Assembly (NCBI GenBank): GCA_017430535.1
Contig: JAFRMR010000009.1
Location: 116,388 to 180,387, forward strand
From: Clostridia bacterium
GTDB taxonomy: Bacteria; Bacillota; Clostridia; Oscillospirales; Acutalibacteraceae
Length of the DNA: 64,000 bases
Reading direction: 5' to 3'
In this document: positions 1-7,660 of the stretch, piece by piece
Position numbering within the stretch: position 1 is the stretch's first letter
How the letters are laid out: every line of letters begins with the position of its first letter
Made by a program: the position numbers and the translations under genes
Notes under the pieces: generated by a model
What the model was told of the DNA's origin: nothing
What the model saw: only the letters and a program-made list of their open reading frames with translations
Databases searched by the model: none

Positions 1-126
1 CACCGCATATTCTCCCCCGGCAAAATCCGTAAGAGTCTTGGTGCCGTCAATTACTTTTGAGCCGCAGGCTGTAAAGCAGAGAACCGTGATTGCAAGAACA
101 AGAGCTGTGGCAATTATTTTTTTCAT
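1..126 (-). CDS. Partial lipoprotein, possible solute-binding protein
   Basis: Only the first 42 codons are inside the window; the gene runs off the left edge. The ATG at 126 is preceded by GAAGGAG. The N-terminus MKKIIATALVLAITVLCFTAC is a lipoprotein signal with lipobox FTAC. The residues after it (TKTLTDFAGGEYAV) resemble the start of a lobe in family 3 extracellular solute-binding proteins, but this is too short to prove. It begins 37 nt after the sugar kinase stop on the same strand, so it is probably co-transcribed with it. Confidence 0.45.
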   Translation of the reverse strand, partial: MKKIIATALVLAITVLCFTACGSKVIDGTKTLTDFAGGEYAV

Positions 127-163
127 AGCTGTTACTCCTTCCGAAATTGGGGTGTAAACACAA

Positions 164-1753
164 TCAGCCGTTAAGGGCGTTGAATGCCTTTTTATTGTTG
201 GCATAAAGGGTTTTGTAAACCTCAAAGTTGCGGTCGTAAACCGCTTTGTTTTCGTCTGATGGGGTGAAGGTCTTCTTTGCGGGAACAAGCTCATTTGCCT
301 TGCCCACATCGTCAATAACGCCGAGACCCACTGCCATTACAACCGCCGCGCCTACTGCGCCCACGTTCTGGGGGCTGTCAACGGTTTCTATGGTTCTGCC
401 CGTAATATCCGCAAGAATCTGGCAGGTAACATCGCTCAGAGCGCCGCCACCCACGAAGCGGATAACGGATGAGGTTTTGATTTTCTTATCCTGGGTTTCA
501 ATGAACCAGCGCATGTGGAAGCACACACCCTCAACCACGGAGCGGATAAGCTGGGTTTTGCCGGTATCAAGGCTGATGTTGAAGAACATTCCCCTTGAAT
601 TGGGATCCTCAAAGGGGCATCTGTTGCCGTGAAGCCAGGGGGTGAATACCACGCCGCCGCAGCCTGCGGGGGTTTCGGCTATAACCTTTGAGAGGTAATC
701 GTAAAGTGAGGTGTATACGGTTTCCTGAGATTCCGCAACATGCTTCTTCTCAAGGTAAATTCCTATTTCATCAAGGGCCAGGTGGTCTTTTACCCACTCA
801 AGGCACTTGCCTGCGGTTTCAAGCTCTGCAAAATAGTTGAAGTGCTTTTTGCGGGCGCCCACTATGGCAGCTATCATTGCGGAGGTATCAACAATGCTCT
901 TGTCAACCACGGTGGAAACCCAGCCGGAGGTGCCCTGATAAATATGCGTATCGCCCAGGCCGCTGGCGCCTGCGCCTACGCCGATAAGGGAGGCATCTCC
1001 GCCGCCGCCGAACACGGTGGTGCCGGGGCAAAGGCCCAGCTCTGCCGCCGCCTGCTCCGTAAGGCCGCCTACGCTGTCGGTGCAGTCCACTATATCCGCA
1101 AGATGGTCGGGGTTAACGCCCAGAAGTTTGCAGATTTTGGGGCTCCAGCACTCGTTGTGAATATCATAAAGCAGAGTGCCGAAGGCGGAATCCTTGGTCA
1201 TTATGAAATTGCCGGTCATGCGGCTGATAAGGTACTCCTTAACATCAAGCCATTTGTAAATCCTCTTGAAATTTTCGGGCTCATTATCCTTAACCCAGTT
1301 ATATTTCCAGGCAGGGTCCTTTACGGAGCAGGAAACCGCGCCGGTAATCATAAGGGAAGGGATAAGCTTTACTATATTTGCGCCGGCAATCTGTATGCCG
1401 TAGGCCATGCCCTTCTTTATCTGCTCGGTGGCTCTCTGGTCCATATAGCTGAACGCTCTGTGAACGGGTTTGCCCTCTTTATCCACCAGCACAAGGCCCT
1501 GCATCTGGGAGCAGAAGGAGATGCCCTCAACCTGCTCCGGCTTTATATCACACTCGGAAAAAACTGTTTTTGTGGTGCTGCACAGAGCCGCCCACCATTC
1601 GTCCGGGTCCTGCTCTGCGCCGCCGCCGGGCAGGATGTAGAGCTTGTAGCCCTCCATTGCCGCAGCAATAAGCTTTATTTCTTTTTCAATCTCAAACAGG
1701 CAGGTTTTTACTCCCGTTGTGCCGATATCATAGGAAATAACATATTTTTTCAT
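164..1753 (-). CDS. FGGY-family carbohydrate kinase (xylulokinase-like)
   Basis: ATP-dependent sugar kinase of the FGGY family, expected to phosphorylate a cytoplasmic pentulose or related sugar. It is 529 aa, slightly longer than typical XylB. The N-terminal phosphate loop reads DIGTTGVKTCLF (residues about 9-20), a second nucleotide element reads QGTSGWVS near 273, and the C-terminal half has the adenosine-site motif FVGGGALSD near 443. GGAGG sits just upstream of the ATG, and a consensus-like promoter lies 60-90 nt further up. The downstream lipoprotein suggests a sugar uptake and activation unit. The exact substrate cannot be read from sequence. Confidence 0.85.
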   Translation of the reverse strand: MKKYVISYDIGTTGVKTCLFEIEKEIKLIAAAMEGYKLYILPGGGAEQDPDEWWAALCSTTKTVFSECDIKPEQVEGISFCSQMQGLVLVDKEGKPVHRAFSYMDQRATEQIKKGMAYGIQIAGANIVKLIPSLMITGAVSCSVKDPAWKYNWVKDNEPENFKRIYKWLDVKEYLISRMTGNFIMTKDSAFGTLLYDIHNECWSPKICKLLGVNPDHLADIVDCTDSVGGLTEQAAAELGLCPGTTVFGGGGDASLIGVGAGASGLGDTHIYQGTSGWVSTVVDKSIVDTSAMIAAIVGARKKHFNYFAELETAGKCLEWVKDHLALDEIGIYLEKKHVAESQETVYTSLYDYLSKVIAETPAGCGGVVFTPWLHGNRCPFEDPNSRGMFFNISLDTGKTQLIRSVVEGVCFHMRWFIETQDKKIKTSSVIRFVGGGALSDVTCQILADITGRTIETVDSPQNVGAVGAAVVMAVGLGVIDDVGKANELVPAKKTFTPSDENKAVYDRNFEVYKTLYANNKKAFNALNG

Positions 1754-1811
1754 TTTGTTTCCTCCGCAATAAAAATTGACTTTTACAGGGCACTCTGCGC
1801 CTATTATAGTA

Positions 1812-1840
1812 ATTATATATATTTATAAGATAAAATGCAA
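1812..1840 (-). promoter_or_regulatory. SigA promoter for the sugar kinase
   Basis: On the minus strand, TTGCAT (1835-1840) and TATAAT (1812-1817) are separated by exactly 17 nt, giving a start about 50 nt upstream of the kinase ATG. Seen directly in sequence; activity is inferred. Confidence 0.65.
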
Positions 1841-1900
1841 TAGCTCATAAAAATTTTACATTTCATAAGCCAAAAGCGGTATTCCAATCCGCATTGCGAA

Positions 1901-1933
1901 TTAAAAAGAGCTTCCCGCGAAGGGAAGCTCTTT
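1901..1933 (-). terminator. Intrinsic terminator after the beta-helix protein gene
   Basis: A 12-bp perfect stem (1905-1916 with 1922-1933) with a GCGAA loop. On the minus strand it is followed by a T run. It lies about 25 nt past the stop of the secreted protein gene that begins at 4110. A short GCATTGCGAATT stretch, recurring elsewhere in the window, abuts it. Confidence 0.8.
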
Positions 1934-1956
1934 ATCATTTATTAAGCTGTCTGATT

Positions 1957-4110
1957 TTATCCGCAGGCGCCGTCGAGGAAGCCGAAGAAAAGCTTTGAGA
2001 AAAGGTCTGAGAAGAAGGCCCTGATTCTGTCAAAGAAGCCGTTCTTGACTTTAACTTTAACGGTTTCGCTTTGGGCGGCTTCATTGCCGTCTTTATCAAG
2101 TATCTTTGCCTGCACGGTGTAGTCCTTTTCCGGTTTTTCAACCGTGAAGGTGTTGCCCTCTCCGGCTTTTTCGCCGTTTACATACCACACAACTTTACCG
2201 CCCCCGGGTATATTTTCGGCATCGGCGGTGAAGGTGGCGTTCTGCCTGTATTTCAGGGTGAGCTCGTCATCGCCCTTTATCTCTATTGCCGGGTCTGCTT
2301 TCTTTTCTTCGGTGTCAGTATTCCCGACTATGGCGGCAGTTACTGTCTGCGGCTCAACATCGTTGTAGTTTTTATCGCCGGTTACTCTGTAGTAAACAGT
2401 ATATGTGCCTTCGTCCGTTGCCGTCGGGATATCTTCGGAATAGTCTTCTCCGTCAAGGGAATATTCGAGAGCGCCGCCTGTTGTCTGACCCGCAGTTACA
2501 AGCTCTTTAGGTGTTCCGTCGGCTTTGAGACCTTCAGCCGCTTCGGGAGCTGTTACTTCCGGGTCTGCTTTTTCAATCCCGAAGTTCAGGAACAAATCCT
2601 GAGAATGATAGTAATTGCCCTTACCCTCAACGGAAATTATTGCCGTAGGCATTTTTTCCAAATCCTCTTCTTCCGGGTCGGAGGCATTCACATTGTTTTT
2701 CCACTCTTCATGGATAACCTCGTAATCTACGCCTTCCTCGAGTTCTTCCAGTAAATATGAATCCTTAAGAAAAACGAGCTTCGGTTCTTTTGCGGTGCCG
2801 TCATAGGTAAAGGTGTCGTTGTCAAGCCTTGCCCCCGAGGCGAACCAGATAAGGCGCGGTGTTATTTTCCAGTTTATTTCTTTAGCTTCATAGGTGCCGT
2901 CGCTCCAGACATAGCCGTCATTAAGAGTTGCCGTGGCGGTGTATTCGCCCGCGTCGGTCGCCTTGACTGTGCCGCTCAGGGTATAGCCCTCGCCGCTCGC
3001 GACACCAGTATATTCCGTATTTTTGTATTCTTCCTCAATGCCTTCGGGAATATCAATAATCGTGCCGTCAGGTCTCTCAACGAGCTGCGCTTCATTTGTG
3101 TCTGTGAGGAAAACGGTGTAATTTATGTCGTCGCTGGTAAAGTTCCTCTGCGCGCCTTTGCCGGAGAGGCCGGAGGTAAAAACGCCGGGGGTCATCATAG
3201 TCACACCGACTTTGCCGGCGAGCGATCCGATGATGTTAATCATTCCGCCATCTTCAAGATAAACATTATTCGCCGCGCCGTCCAGAGCGTTGCCCGCAAT
3301 TTGCGCGTCGTCGCCGAGGGCGAAAACAGTGCTGTCGTGTCCGCTGTATGCCGACGCAAAATACACGCCGCCGCCATAAAGGCCCGCCTCATTGCCGGTG
3401 ATCGTGCCGCCGAGGAGGTTAAATGTGCCGTTGGCCACATAGACTCCGCCGCCTCTGCCCATATTGCTGCCCATAATAGTGGATTTTCCCACTGCGCGGT
3501 TATAGCAGATTGCGCCGCCGTCCATCTCGAACACACCGTACTGGATATAAACGCCGGCACCCAGGCCGTCGCCGCCCCAAGTGGATTCCTTGCCCACGCG
3601 GTTTCCGCAGATTGTGCCGCCGTGGAGGATGAATGTGCCGTTGCCCACATAGATTCCGCCGTACTGGTCGGGCCAACCGCCGGTAAGTATGCCGCCGGTA
3701 ACAGAAACGGTTTCGCCGCTGATAGGATCGATGTAATCCGCCGCGCTGCCGTGGTCGGCAGTCGGATTACTGTCAACGACCGTCAATTCGCCCTCAACCT
3801 TGATGACGCTGCCATCCCAGATTTCAGTTGAATCGTCACGGTAGCCGCGATCCACGATATGACCGTTAAGGTCGAGGTGAGCCGTGACGCCTTCAGGGAC
3901 GACGAGCGCGTCCGCCCAATACGGATCAGCGGGTGCCACATCTGCGGTCAGAGTAATATAGCCGCCTTCCTGCAGGGCATTATAGAGATCCTCCCAGTAA
4001 TAGACCTCCAAATTATCGTCAGCCGAAGCCATGATTAAGCCCAGGGCAACCGTGCCGAAAAGCAGCAGTGCACTGAGCAGAACGGAAATGACTTTCTTCG
4101 CATTTTTCAT
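1957..4110 (-). CDS. Secreted beta-helix and Ig-like repeat surface protein
   Basis: 717 aa with an N-terminal signal peptide (about residues 1-31, ending MASADD). Residues about 45-320 contain repeated GG(I/V)YV-NGTF-L-GGTI-GN units with many Gly, Asn and Thr, typical of right-handed parallel beta-helix proteins. Residues about 340-640 hold bacterial Ig-like modules of the DAGEYTATATLNDGY and EGTYTVYYRVTGDKNY type. The last 25 residues form an aromatic amphipathic tail (FFDRIRAFFSDLFSKLF). No catalytic motif was recognised. It is probably an adhesin or surface polysaccharide-binding protein. The tail resembles those of other exported proteins in this window. ATG is preceded by TAGGAGG. Confidence 0.75.
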   Translation of the reverse strand: MKNAKKVISVLLSALLLFGTVALGLIMASADDNLEVYYWEDLYNALQEGGYITLTADVAPADPYWADALVVPEGVTAHLDLNGHIVDRGYRDDSTEIWDGSVIKVEGELTVVDSNPTADHGSAADYIDPISGETVSVTGGILTGGWPDQYGGIYVGNGTFILHGGTICGNRVGKESTWGGDGLGAGVYIQYGVFEMDGGAICYNRAVGKSTIMGSNMGRGGGVYVANGTFNLLGGTITGNEAGLYGGGVYFASAYSGHDSTVFALGDDAQIAGNALDGAANNVYLEDGGMINIIGSLAGKVGVTMMTPGVFTSGLSGKGAQRNFTSDDINYTVFLTDTNEAQLVERPDGTIIDIPEGIEEEYKNTEYTGVASGEGYTLSGTVKATDAGEYTATATLNDGYVWSDGTYEAKEINWKITPRLIWFASGARLDNDTFTYDGTAKEPKLVFLKDSYLLEELEEGVDYEVIHEEWKNNVNASDPEEEDLEKMPTAIISVEGKGNYYHSQDLFLNFGIEKADPEVTAPEAAEGLKADGTPKELVTAGQTTGGALEYSLDGEDYSEDIPTATDEGTYTVYYRVTGDKNYNDVEPQTVTAAIVGNTDTEEKKADPAIEIKGDDELTLKYRQNATFTADAENIPGGGKVVWYVNGEKAGEGNTFTVEKPEKDYTVQAKILDKDGNEAAQSETVKVKVKNGFFDRIRAFFSDLFSKLFFGFLDGACG

Positions 4111-4142
4111 ATTCTTTCCTCCTAAGAAAAATATTTCATTTT

Positions 4143-4172
4143 ATTGTAGCATATATTGTATATGGAATACAA
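4143..4172 (-). promoter_or_regulatory. Possible promoter for the beta-helix protein gene
   Basis: Minus-strand TTGTAT (4167-4172), 18-nt spacer and TACAAT (4143-4148), about 35 nt upstream of the ATG at 4110. Weaker than the other promoters reported here. Confidence 0.4.
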
Positions 4173-4213
4173 TAGGTTTCTATATGTTTTTGCAAAAGTT
4201 TAATTATTATAAA

Positions 4214-4390
4214 TCAATGCGAGATTCTTCGCCCTGCGGGCTCAGAATGACAGGAGCAGATATTATCCGACGATAAATACCGTCCGTAGGGGCGGATATT
4301 ATCCGCCGGCCAAAAGGATATGCGTCAGCATAACATAACACGCGCAAGCGTCCCTATTTGCGAATTGCGAGTTGCGCATTGCGAATTGAA
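4214..4390. repeat. Mosaic of dispersed intergenic repeat fragments
   Basis: This gene-free stretch is a patchwork. 4218-4252 is a GCGAGATTCTTCGCC...TCAGAATGACA type element. 4290-4335 carries CGTAGGGGCGGATATTATCC and GGATATGCGTCAGCATAA, an inverted, internally deleted relative of the 110-nt repeats at 14339 and 17310. 4359-4389 repeats TTGCGAATTGCG and GCGCATTGCGAATT. No gene is seen here. Confidence 0.55.
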
Positions 4391-4419
4391 AAGCCCCTTT
4401 TCCTCCCCGCCGTGCCGGC

Positions 4420-4450
4420 AAAAGAAAAAGCACCCGGAAAATCCGGGTGC
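4420..4450 (-). terminator. Intrinsic terminator after lipoprotein gene
   Basis: GCACCCGGA (4430-4438), loop AAA, TCCGGGTGC (4442-4450); the minus-strand product continues into a TTTTTCTTTT run. It lies 20 nt beyond the stop of the lipoprotein at 4469. Confidence 0.85.
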
Positions 4451-4468
4451 CGTGAGTTCTGTTTAAGG

Positions 4469-5335
4469 TCAGATAACAACTTTGTAGTCAACAGTTGCCT
4501 TGAGGTTCCTAAGGTTAGCGGAGAGGATGCTCAGCTTGGCCTTTGCGTTGCCGACAAGGATGTTAACTCTGTAGTGCCATGTACCGCCGGTGATCTTGCC
4601 GTCTTTAACGGTTGCCTTAAGGTAAGCATCGGTGTAGGTAAGCTTAACGGTATCTTTGCCTTCGCTGATTTCAGCGCCCAGCTCGTTAAGAGCGCCGTCA
4701 ATGCTGCCAAGGGTGCCAACGCCGCGGGCTACTGCGCCGCCGTTGTTGGAATCGCCGTTGGGGCCGTCGGTCTGATCTTTGAACTTAAGCTCAATGGTGG
4801 TAACGCCGTCTTTGGTGGTTGCCTTGGCGGAGGTTACGTCTTCGGGCTTAATGTCTGCGTGATCGGCAGCGGGGATCCAGTCAGTCTCTTTGGAGTTCTT
4901 GGAAAGAGCGCTGTTTGCTGCAGAGGTAAGGGGGCCTGCGAAAGCGCCGATAGCGCCGTCGCCGGAAATGTCGCCTACAAGAGCCATGGTCTGGTTGCCC
5001 TTGGGGGCGGGCTTGGTAGCTTTACGGGCTGCGTTGTAGAAAGCAACTACTTCAGCGGGATCGGTGGAGTTGAGGCCTTCATCGGCAGCGGTGGTCTCGG
5101 TCTCTGACTCGGAAGCATCGGATGCATCCTCTGCGGAAGCTTCGGTAGCGTCTGCGCCGGCTTCTGTTGCCTCGGTGGCATCGGTAGCTTCGGTAGCTTC
5201 TTCGGTAGCTTCGGTGATTTCTTCGGTAACTTCCTCGGTAGCTTCTGTGGTGGTCTCATCGGTGGTCTTTGAGCCGCAGGCTACAAAAGCGAATACCATA
5301 GTCAGGGCAAGAAGAATTGCAAGAAGTTTTTTCAT
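4469..5335 (-). CDS. Lipoprotein with acidic linker and unknown C-terminal domain
   Basis: 288 aa. The signal MKKLLAILLALTMVFAFVAC has lipobox FVAC. Residues about 25-95 are a low-complexity Thr/Glu/Ala linker (TEATEEVTEE style) that would hold the rest away from the membrane. Residues about 100-288 are a compact domain of unknown function containing NAARKATKPAPKGNQTM, WIPAADHADIKPEDV and GGTWHYRVNI. The same domain is the C-terminus of the secreted protein at 11819, and the last ~220 bp are nearly identical in DNA. GAGG precedes the ATG and a consensus promoter lies upstream. Function unknown; exposure at the outer face of the membrane is inferred. Confidence 0.75.
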   Translation of the reverse strand: MKKLLAILLALTMVFAFVACGSKTTDETTTEATEEVTEEITEATEEATEATDATEATEAGADATEASAEDASDASESETETTAADEGLNSTDPAEVVAFYNAARKATKPAPKGNQTMALVGDISGDGAIGAFAGPLTSAANSALSKNSKETDWIPAADHADIKPEDVTSAKATTKDGVTTIELKFKDQTDGPNGDSNNGGAVARGVGTLGSIDGALNELGAEISEGKDTVKLTYTDAYLKATVKDGKITGGTWHYRVNILVGNAKAKLSILSANLRNLKATVDYKVVI

Positions 5336-5395
5336 GATTTTTCCTCCTGAATGGATGGTTTTTGATTTGCGGCAGACGCCGCTCTGTCACAATAA

Positions 5396-5424
5396 AATAT
5401 AATGCATTAAGAAAAGAATGTCAA
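5396..5424 (-). promoter_or_regulatory. SigA promoter of lipoprotein gene
   Basis: Minus-strand TTGACA (5419-5424), 17-nt spacer, TATATT (5396-5401), about 60 nt upstream of the lipoprotein ATG. It is back to back with the exoA promoter at 5464. Confidence 0.75.
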
Positions 5425-5463
5425 GACGGTGTAAAATATTCATACATATTTTACAAAATTATA

Positions 5464-5492
5464 GTGACATATTTTGCTATTTATGCTATACT
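5464..5492 (+). promoter_or_regulatory. SigA promoter of exoA-secA operon
   Basis: GTGACA (5464-5469), 17-nt spacer, TATACT (5487-5492). The predicted start near 5498 lies just before the hairpin at 5508, leaving a ~65-nt leader ahead of exoA. Confidence 0.65.
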
Positions 5493-5506
5493 GATTTTTG
5501 ATTTCA

Positions 5507-5542
5507 GCCGGGCCAAAACTCTCATTTCCGGCCCGGTGTTTT
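5507..5542 (+). terminator. Leader terminator or attenuator before exoA
   Basis: CCGGGCC (5508-5514) pairs with GGCCCGG (5530-5536) and is followed by TGTTTTT. It sits between the exoA promoter and the ribosome site ACGGAGG at 5551-5557. It could attenuate the operon, or it could be an old terminator left in place. Confidence 0.55.
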
Positions 5543-5563
5543 TGCCTGTAACGGAGGCTTTTT

Positions 5564-6322
5564 ATGAAAAAATTTATCTCCTGGAATGTAAACGGCATAA
5601 GGGCCTGCCTCAATAAAGACTTTATGGCTTCCTTCGCTTCACTCAATGCGGATATATTCTGCCTGCAGGAAACCAAGGTTCAGGCGGGGCAGGTGGAGCT
5701 TGACCTGCCCGGCTATTATCAGTACTGGAACTATGCCGAGCGCAAGGGTTACTCCGGCACCGCTCTTTTCACCAAAGAAAAGCCCCTTGCGGTTACTTAC
5801 GGCATAGGCGTAAAGGAGCACGATACCGAGGGCAGAGTGATAACCGCAGAGTTTGAAAACTATTATTTCATAACGGTTTATGTGCCCAACTCCGGTGACG
5901 GCCTTAAGCGGCTGGATTACAGAATGGCCTGGGAAGATGCCTTCCTCAAATACATTAAAAAGCTGGATAAAAAGAAGCCGGTTATCTACTGTGGCGACCT
6001 TAATGTTGCCCATAAAGAGATTGATATAAAGAACCCCTCATCCAACCACCACAGCGCCGGCTTTACGGATGAGGAGAGGGAAAAATTCAGCACCGTTCTC
6101 TCCGACGGCTTCGCGGATTCCTTCAGGTATTTTTACCCGGATAAGGCGGAGGCCTACTCCTGGTGGTCCTACCGTTTTCAGGCCCGTGAAAGAAACGCCG
6201 GCTGGAGAATTGACTATTTTGTGGTATCCGAGCGCATCAAGGATAAAATGGCCGATGCCGCAATACACCCGGGCATATTCGGCTCCGACCACTGCCCGGT
6301 GGAGCTTGATATTGATATTTAA
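5564..6322 (+). CDS. exoA: Exodeoxyribonuclease III / AP endonuclease
   Basis: 252-aa cytoplasmic DNA-repair nuclease of the ExoA/Xth branch of the endonuclease-exonuclease-phosphatase fold, cleaving at abasic sites. Expected catalytic motifs appear in order: WNVNGIRA (N7 region), FCLQETK (metal-binding Glu near 36), GDLNVAHKEID (Asp/Asn near 143), WRIDYFV and the terminal SDHCPV with the catalytic His. Length matches the family. ACGGAGG precedes the ATG. It is followed 12 nt later by a membrane-anchored protein and then secA. Confidence 0.95.
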   Translation: MKKFISWNVNGIRACLNKDFMASFASLNADIFCLQETKVQAGQVELDLPGYYQYWNYAERKGYSGTALFTKEKPLAVTYGIGVKEHDTEGRVITAEFENYYFITVYVPNSGDGLKRLDYRMAWEDAFLKYIKKLDKKKPVIYCGDLNVAHKEIDIKNPSSNHHSAGFTDEEREKFSTVLSDGFADSFRYFYPDKAEAYSWWSYRFQARERNAGWRIDYFVVSERIKDKMADAAIHPGIFGSDHCPVELDIDI

Positions 6323-6334
6323 GGGGGCTGTTCA

Positions 6335-7648
6335 ATGAAAAAAATACCCATAATAATATTTGCGGTTCTGCTGGCTGCCGCTATCGCCTTTTTCGGCTAT
6401 ACCATGAGCAAAAAGCCGGAAACCGCACCCGAAATAAAGGAACCCACCCCCTTCTCGGTATCTGCTTCGGATTACACCGCGGCCCTGAGCTTCAAGGCGG
6501 AGGAGGGCAAAAAATACCTTGCCTCATATATTCCCGATGTTTTCTATACCGCGGATCTTGAAGGCAATATCGGCTTTTACCGCTTTGAAAGCGGCAATTT
6601 TACCCCCCTTGAGCAGGAAGTGAAGGAGCTTTCAATCAAGCTTAACGCCTCCGCTCAGAATATCCCCCTCAAAGTTAAGTATATTGAGCTTGACGGCCAG
6701 GTGCTGGGCTTCGGCCTTTTCACCTCGGATATGGATAAATCCGTTGACCTTTACGATTATGTGTTTGTTCAGCTCAGGAATATGCCCGTGGGCTACGGCG
6801 GGGAGCTTTTCCTGCTGGCAGATTACGATAAAGAGGATTTTTACAAAACAGATAAAACTTACAACGAGCTGTGCGAGGTTTCCCTTTCCTCTTCCTCCGC
6901 AGGCACCCGCCTTTCGCAGAATACCAGGCTTATTGACCGCAACGGCACCTACAGGCAGGACTGGTCACTGCTCACCGATGAATTTTTAAGAAACACCGCA
7001 GGCAAAAAGCTGTTTATGAGCTCCCGCTACTACACCCAGGCGGAAACCGGCGTAAGAACCGATATTATGGAGTATTCCTACGCTTACAGACCCACGGTAA
7101 TTGCCAAGGATATTGTGGGCGACTGGTTCACGGCGGATGAAAACGGCCTGCACTATATAAAGAAAACCGATGACGGCTTCAAAACCGTTACGGTTACCAA
7201 GGATGAAAAAACAAATAAAAACAAAACCGAAGACGGCATAAAGTTTACCGGGGATTATTTTACCGGCTACCTCAGGAGCGGCAACTACCTGCTGAATAAA
7301 GCGGATAAATCCGTTACAAACCTGCTTACGGGCGCGGCTTTCAGCTTTGACCCCTCCTGCCCCTCCCTTACCGGTGCAACTGCCTACGCCGCAAGCAGCG
7401 ACGGCACCAAGGCCGCAATCGCCTTCCCCGGCAAAGAGAATTCCGAGGGAGTTCCCATACAGAAGCTTATTTACATCCAGAAGCACGTTTCCCGCGATAC
7501 GCAGGCGGATGACTGCGCCGTTTATGAGGAACCCCTGCTCTGGTGCGAAGAATCGGATTTCATTTGGCTTGACCCGGACCACTGCATGAGCGTTAAGCCT
7601 TTAAGCGACGACGGCCTTGAAACAGGCAGCGTCATATACACATTTTAA
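6335..7648 (+). CDS. Membrane-anchored protein of unknown function
   Basis: 437 aa. One N-terminal membrane segment (about residues 5-23, IIIFAVLLAAAIAFFGY) with positive residues before it suggests a large extracytoplasmic domain. The rest is mixed beta-rich sequence without a motif I recognise; stretches such as DIVGDWFTADENGLHYIKKT and the SSDGTKAAIAFPG region recall beta-propeller-like sensor or extracellular domains. It sits 12 nt after exoA and 12 nt before secA, each with its own ribosome site, so the three are very likely one operon. A role near the Sec machinery is only a guess from position. Confidence 0.6.
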   Translation: MKKIPIIIFAVLLAAAIAFFGYTMSKKPETAPEIKEPTPFSVSASDYTAALSFKAEEGKKYLASYIPDVFYTADLEGNIGFYRFESGNFTPLEQEVKELSIKLNASAQNIPLKVKYIELDGQVLGFGLFTSDMDKSVDLYDYVFVQLRNMPVGYGGELFLLADYDKEDFYKTDKTYNELCEVSLSSSSAGTRLSQNTRLIDRNGTYRQDWSLLTDEFLRNTAGKKLFMSSRYYTQAETGVRTDIMEYSYAYRPTVIAKDIVGDWFTADENGLHYIKKTDDGFKTVTVTKDEKTNKNKTEDGIKFTGDYFTGYLRSGNYLLNKADKSVTNLLTGAAFSFDPSCPSLTGATAYAASSDGTKAAIAFPGKENSEGVPIQKLIYIQKHVSRDTQADDCAVYEEPLLWCEESDFIWLDPDHCMSVKPLSDDGLETGSVIYTF

Positions 7649-7660
7649 GGAGATACCCTG

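Noticed and set aside
740-1828. A 362-codon plus-strand open frame opposite the sugar kinase
   Set aside because: Mirror of a gene with strongly biased codons; the kinase frame has conserved motifs, a ribosome site and a promoter, the antisense frame has none.
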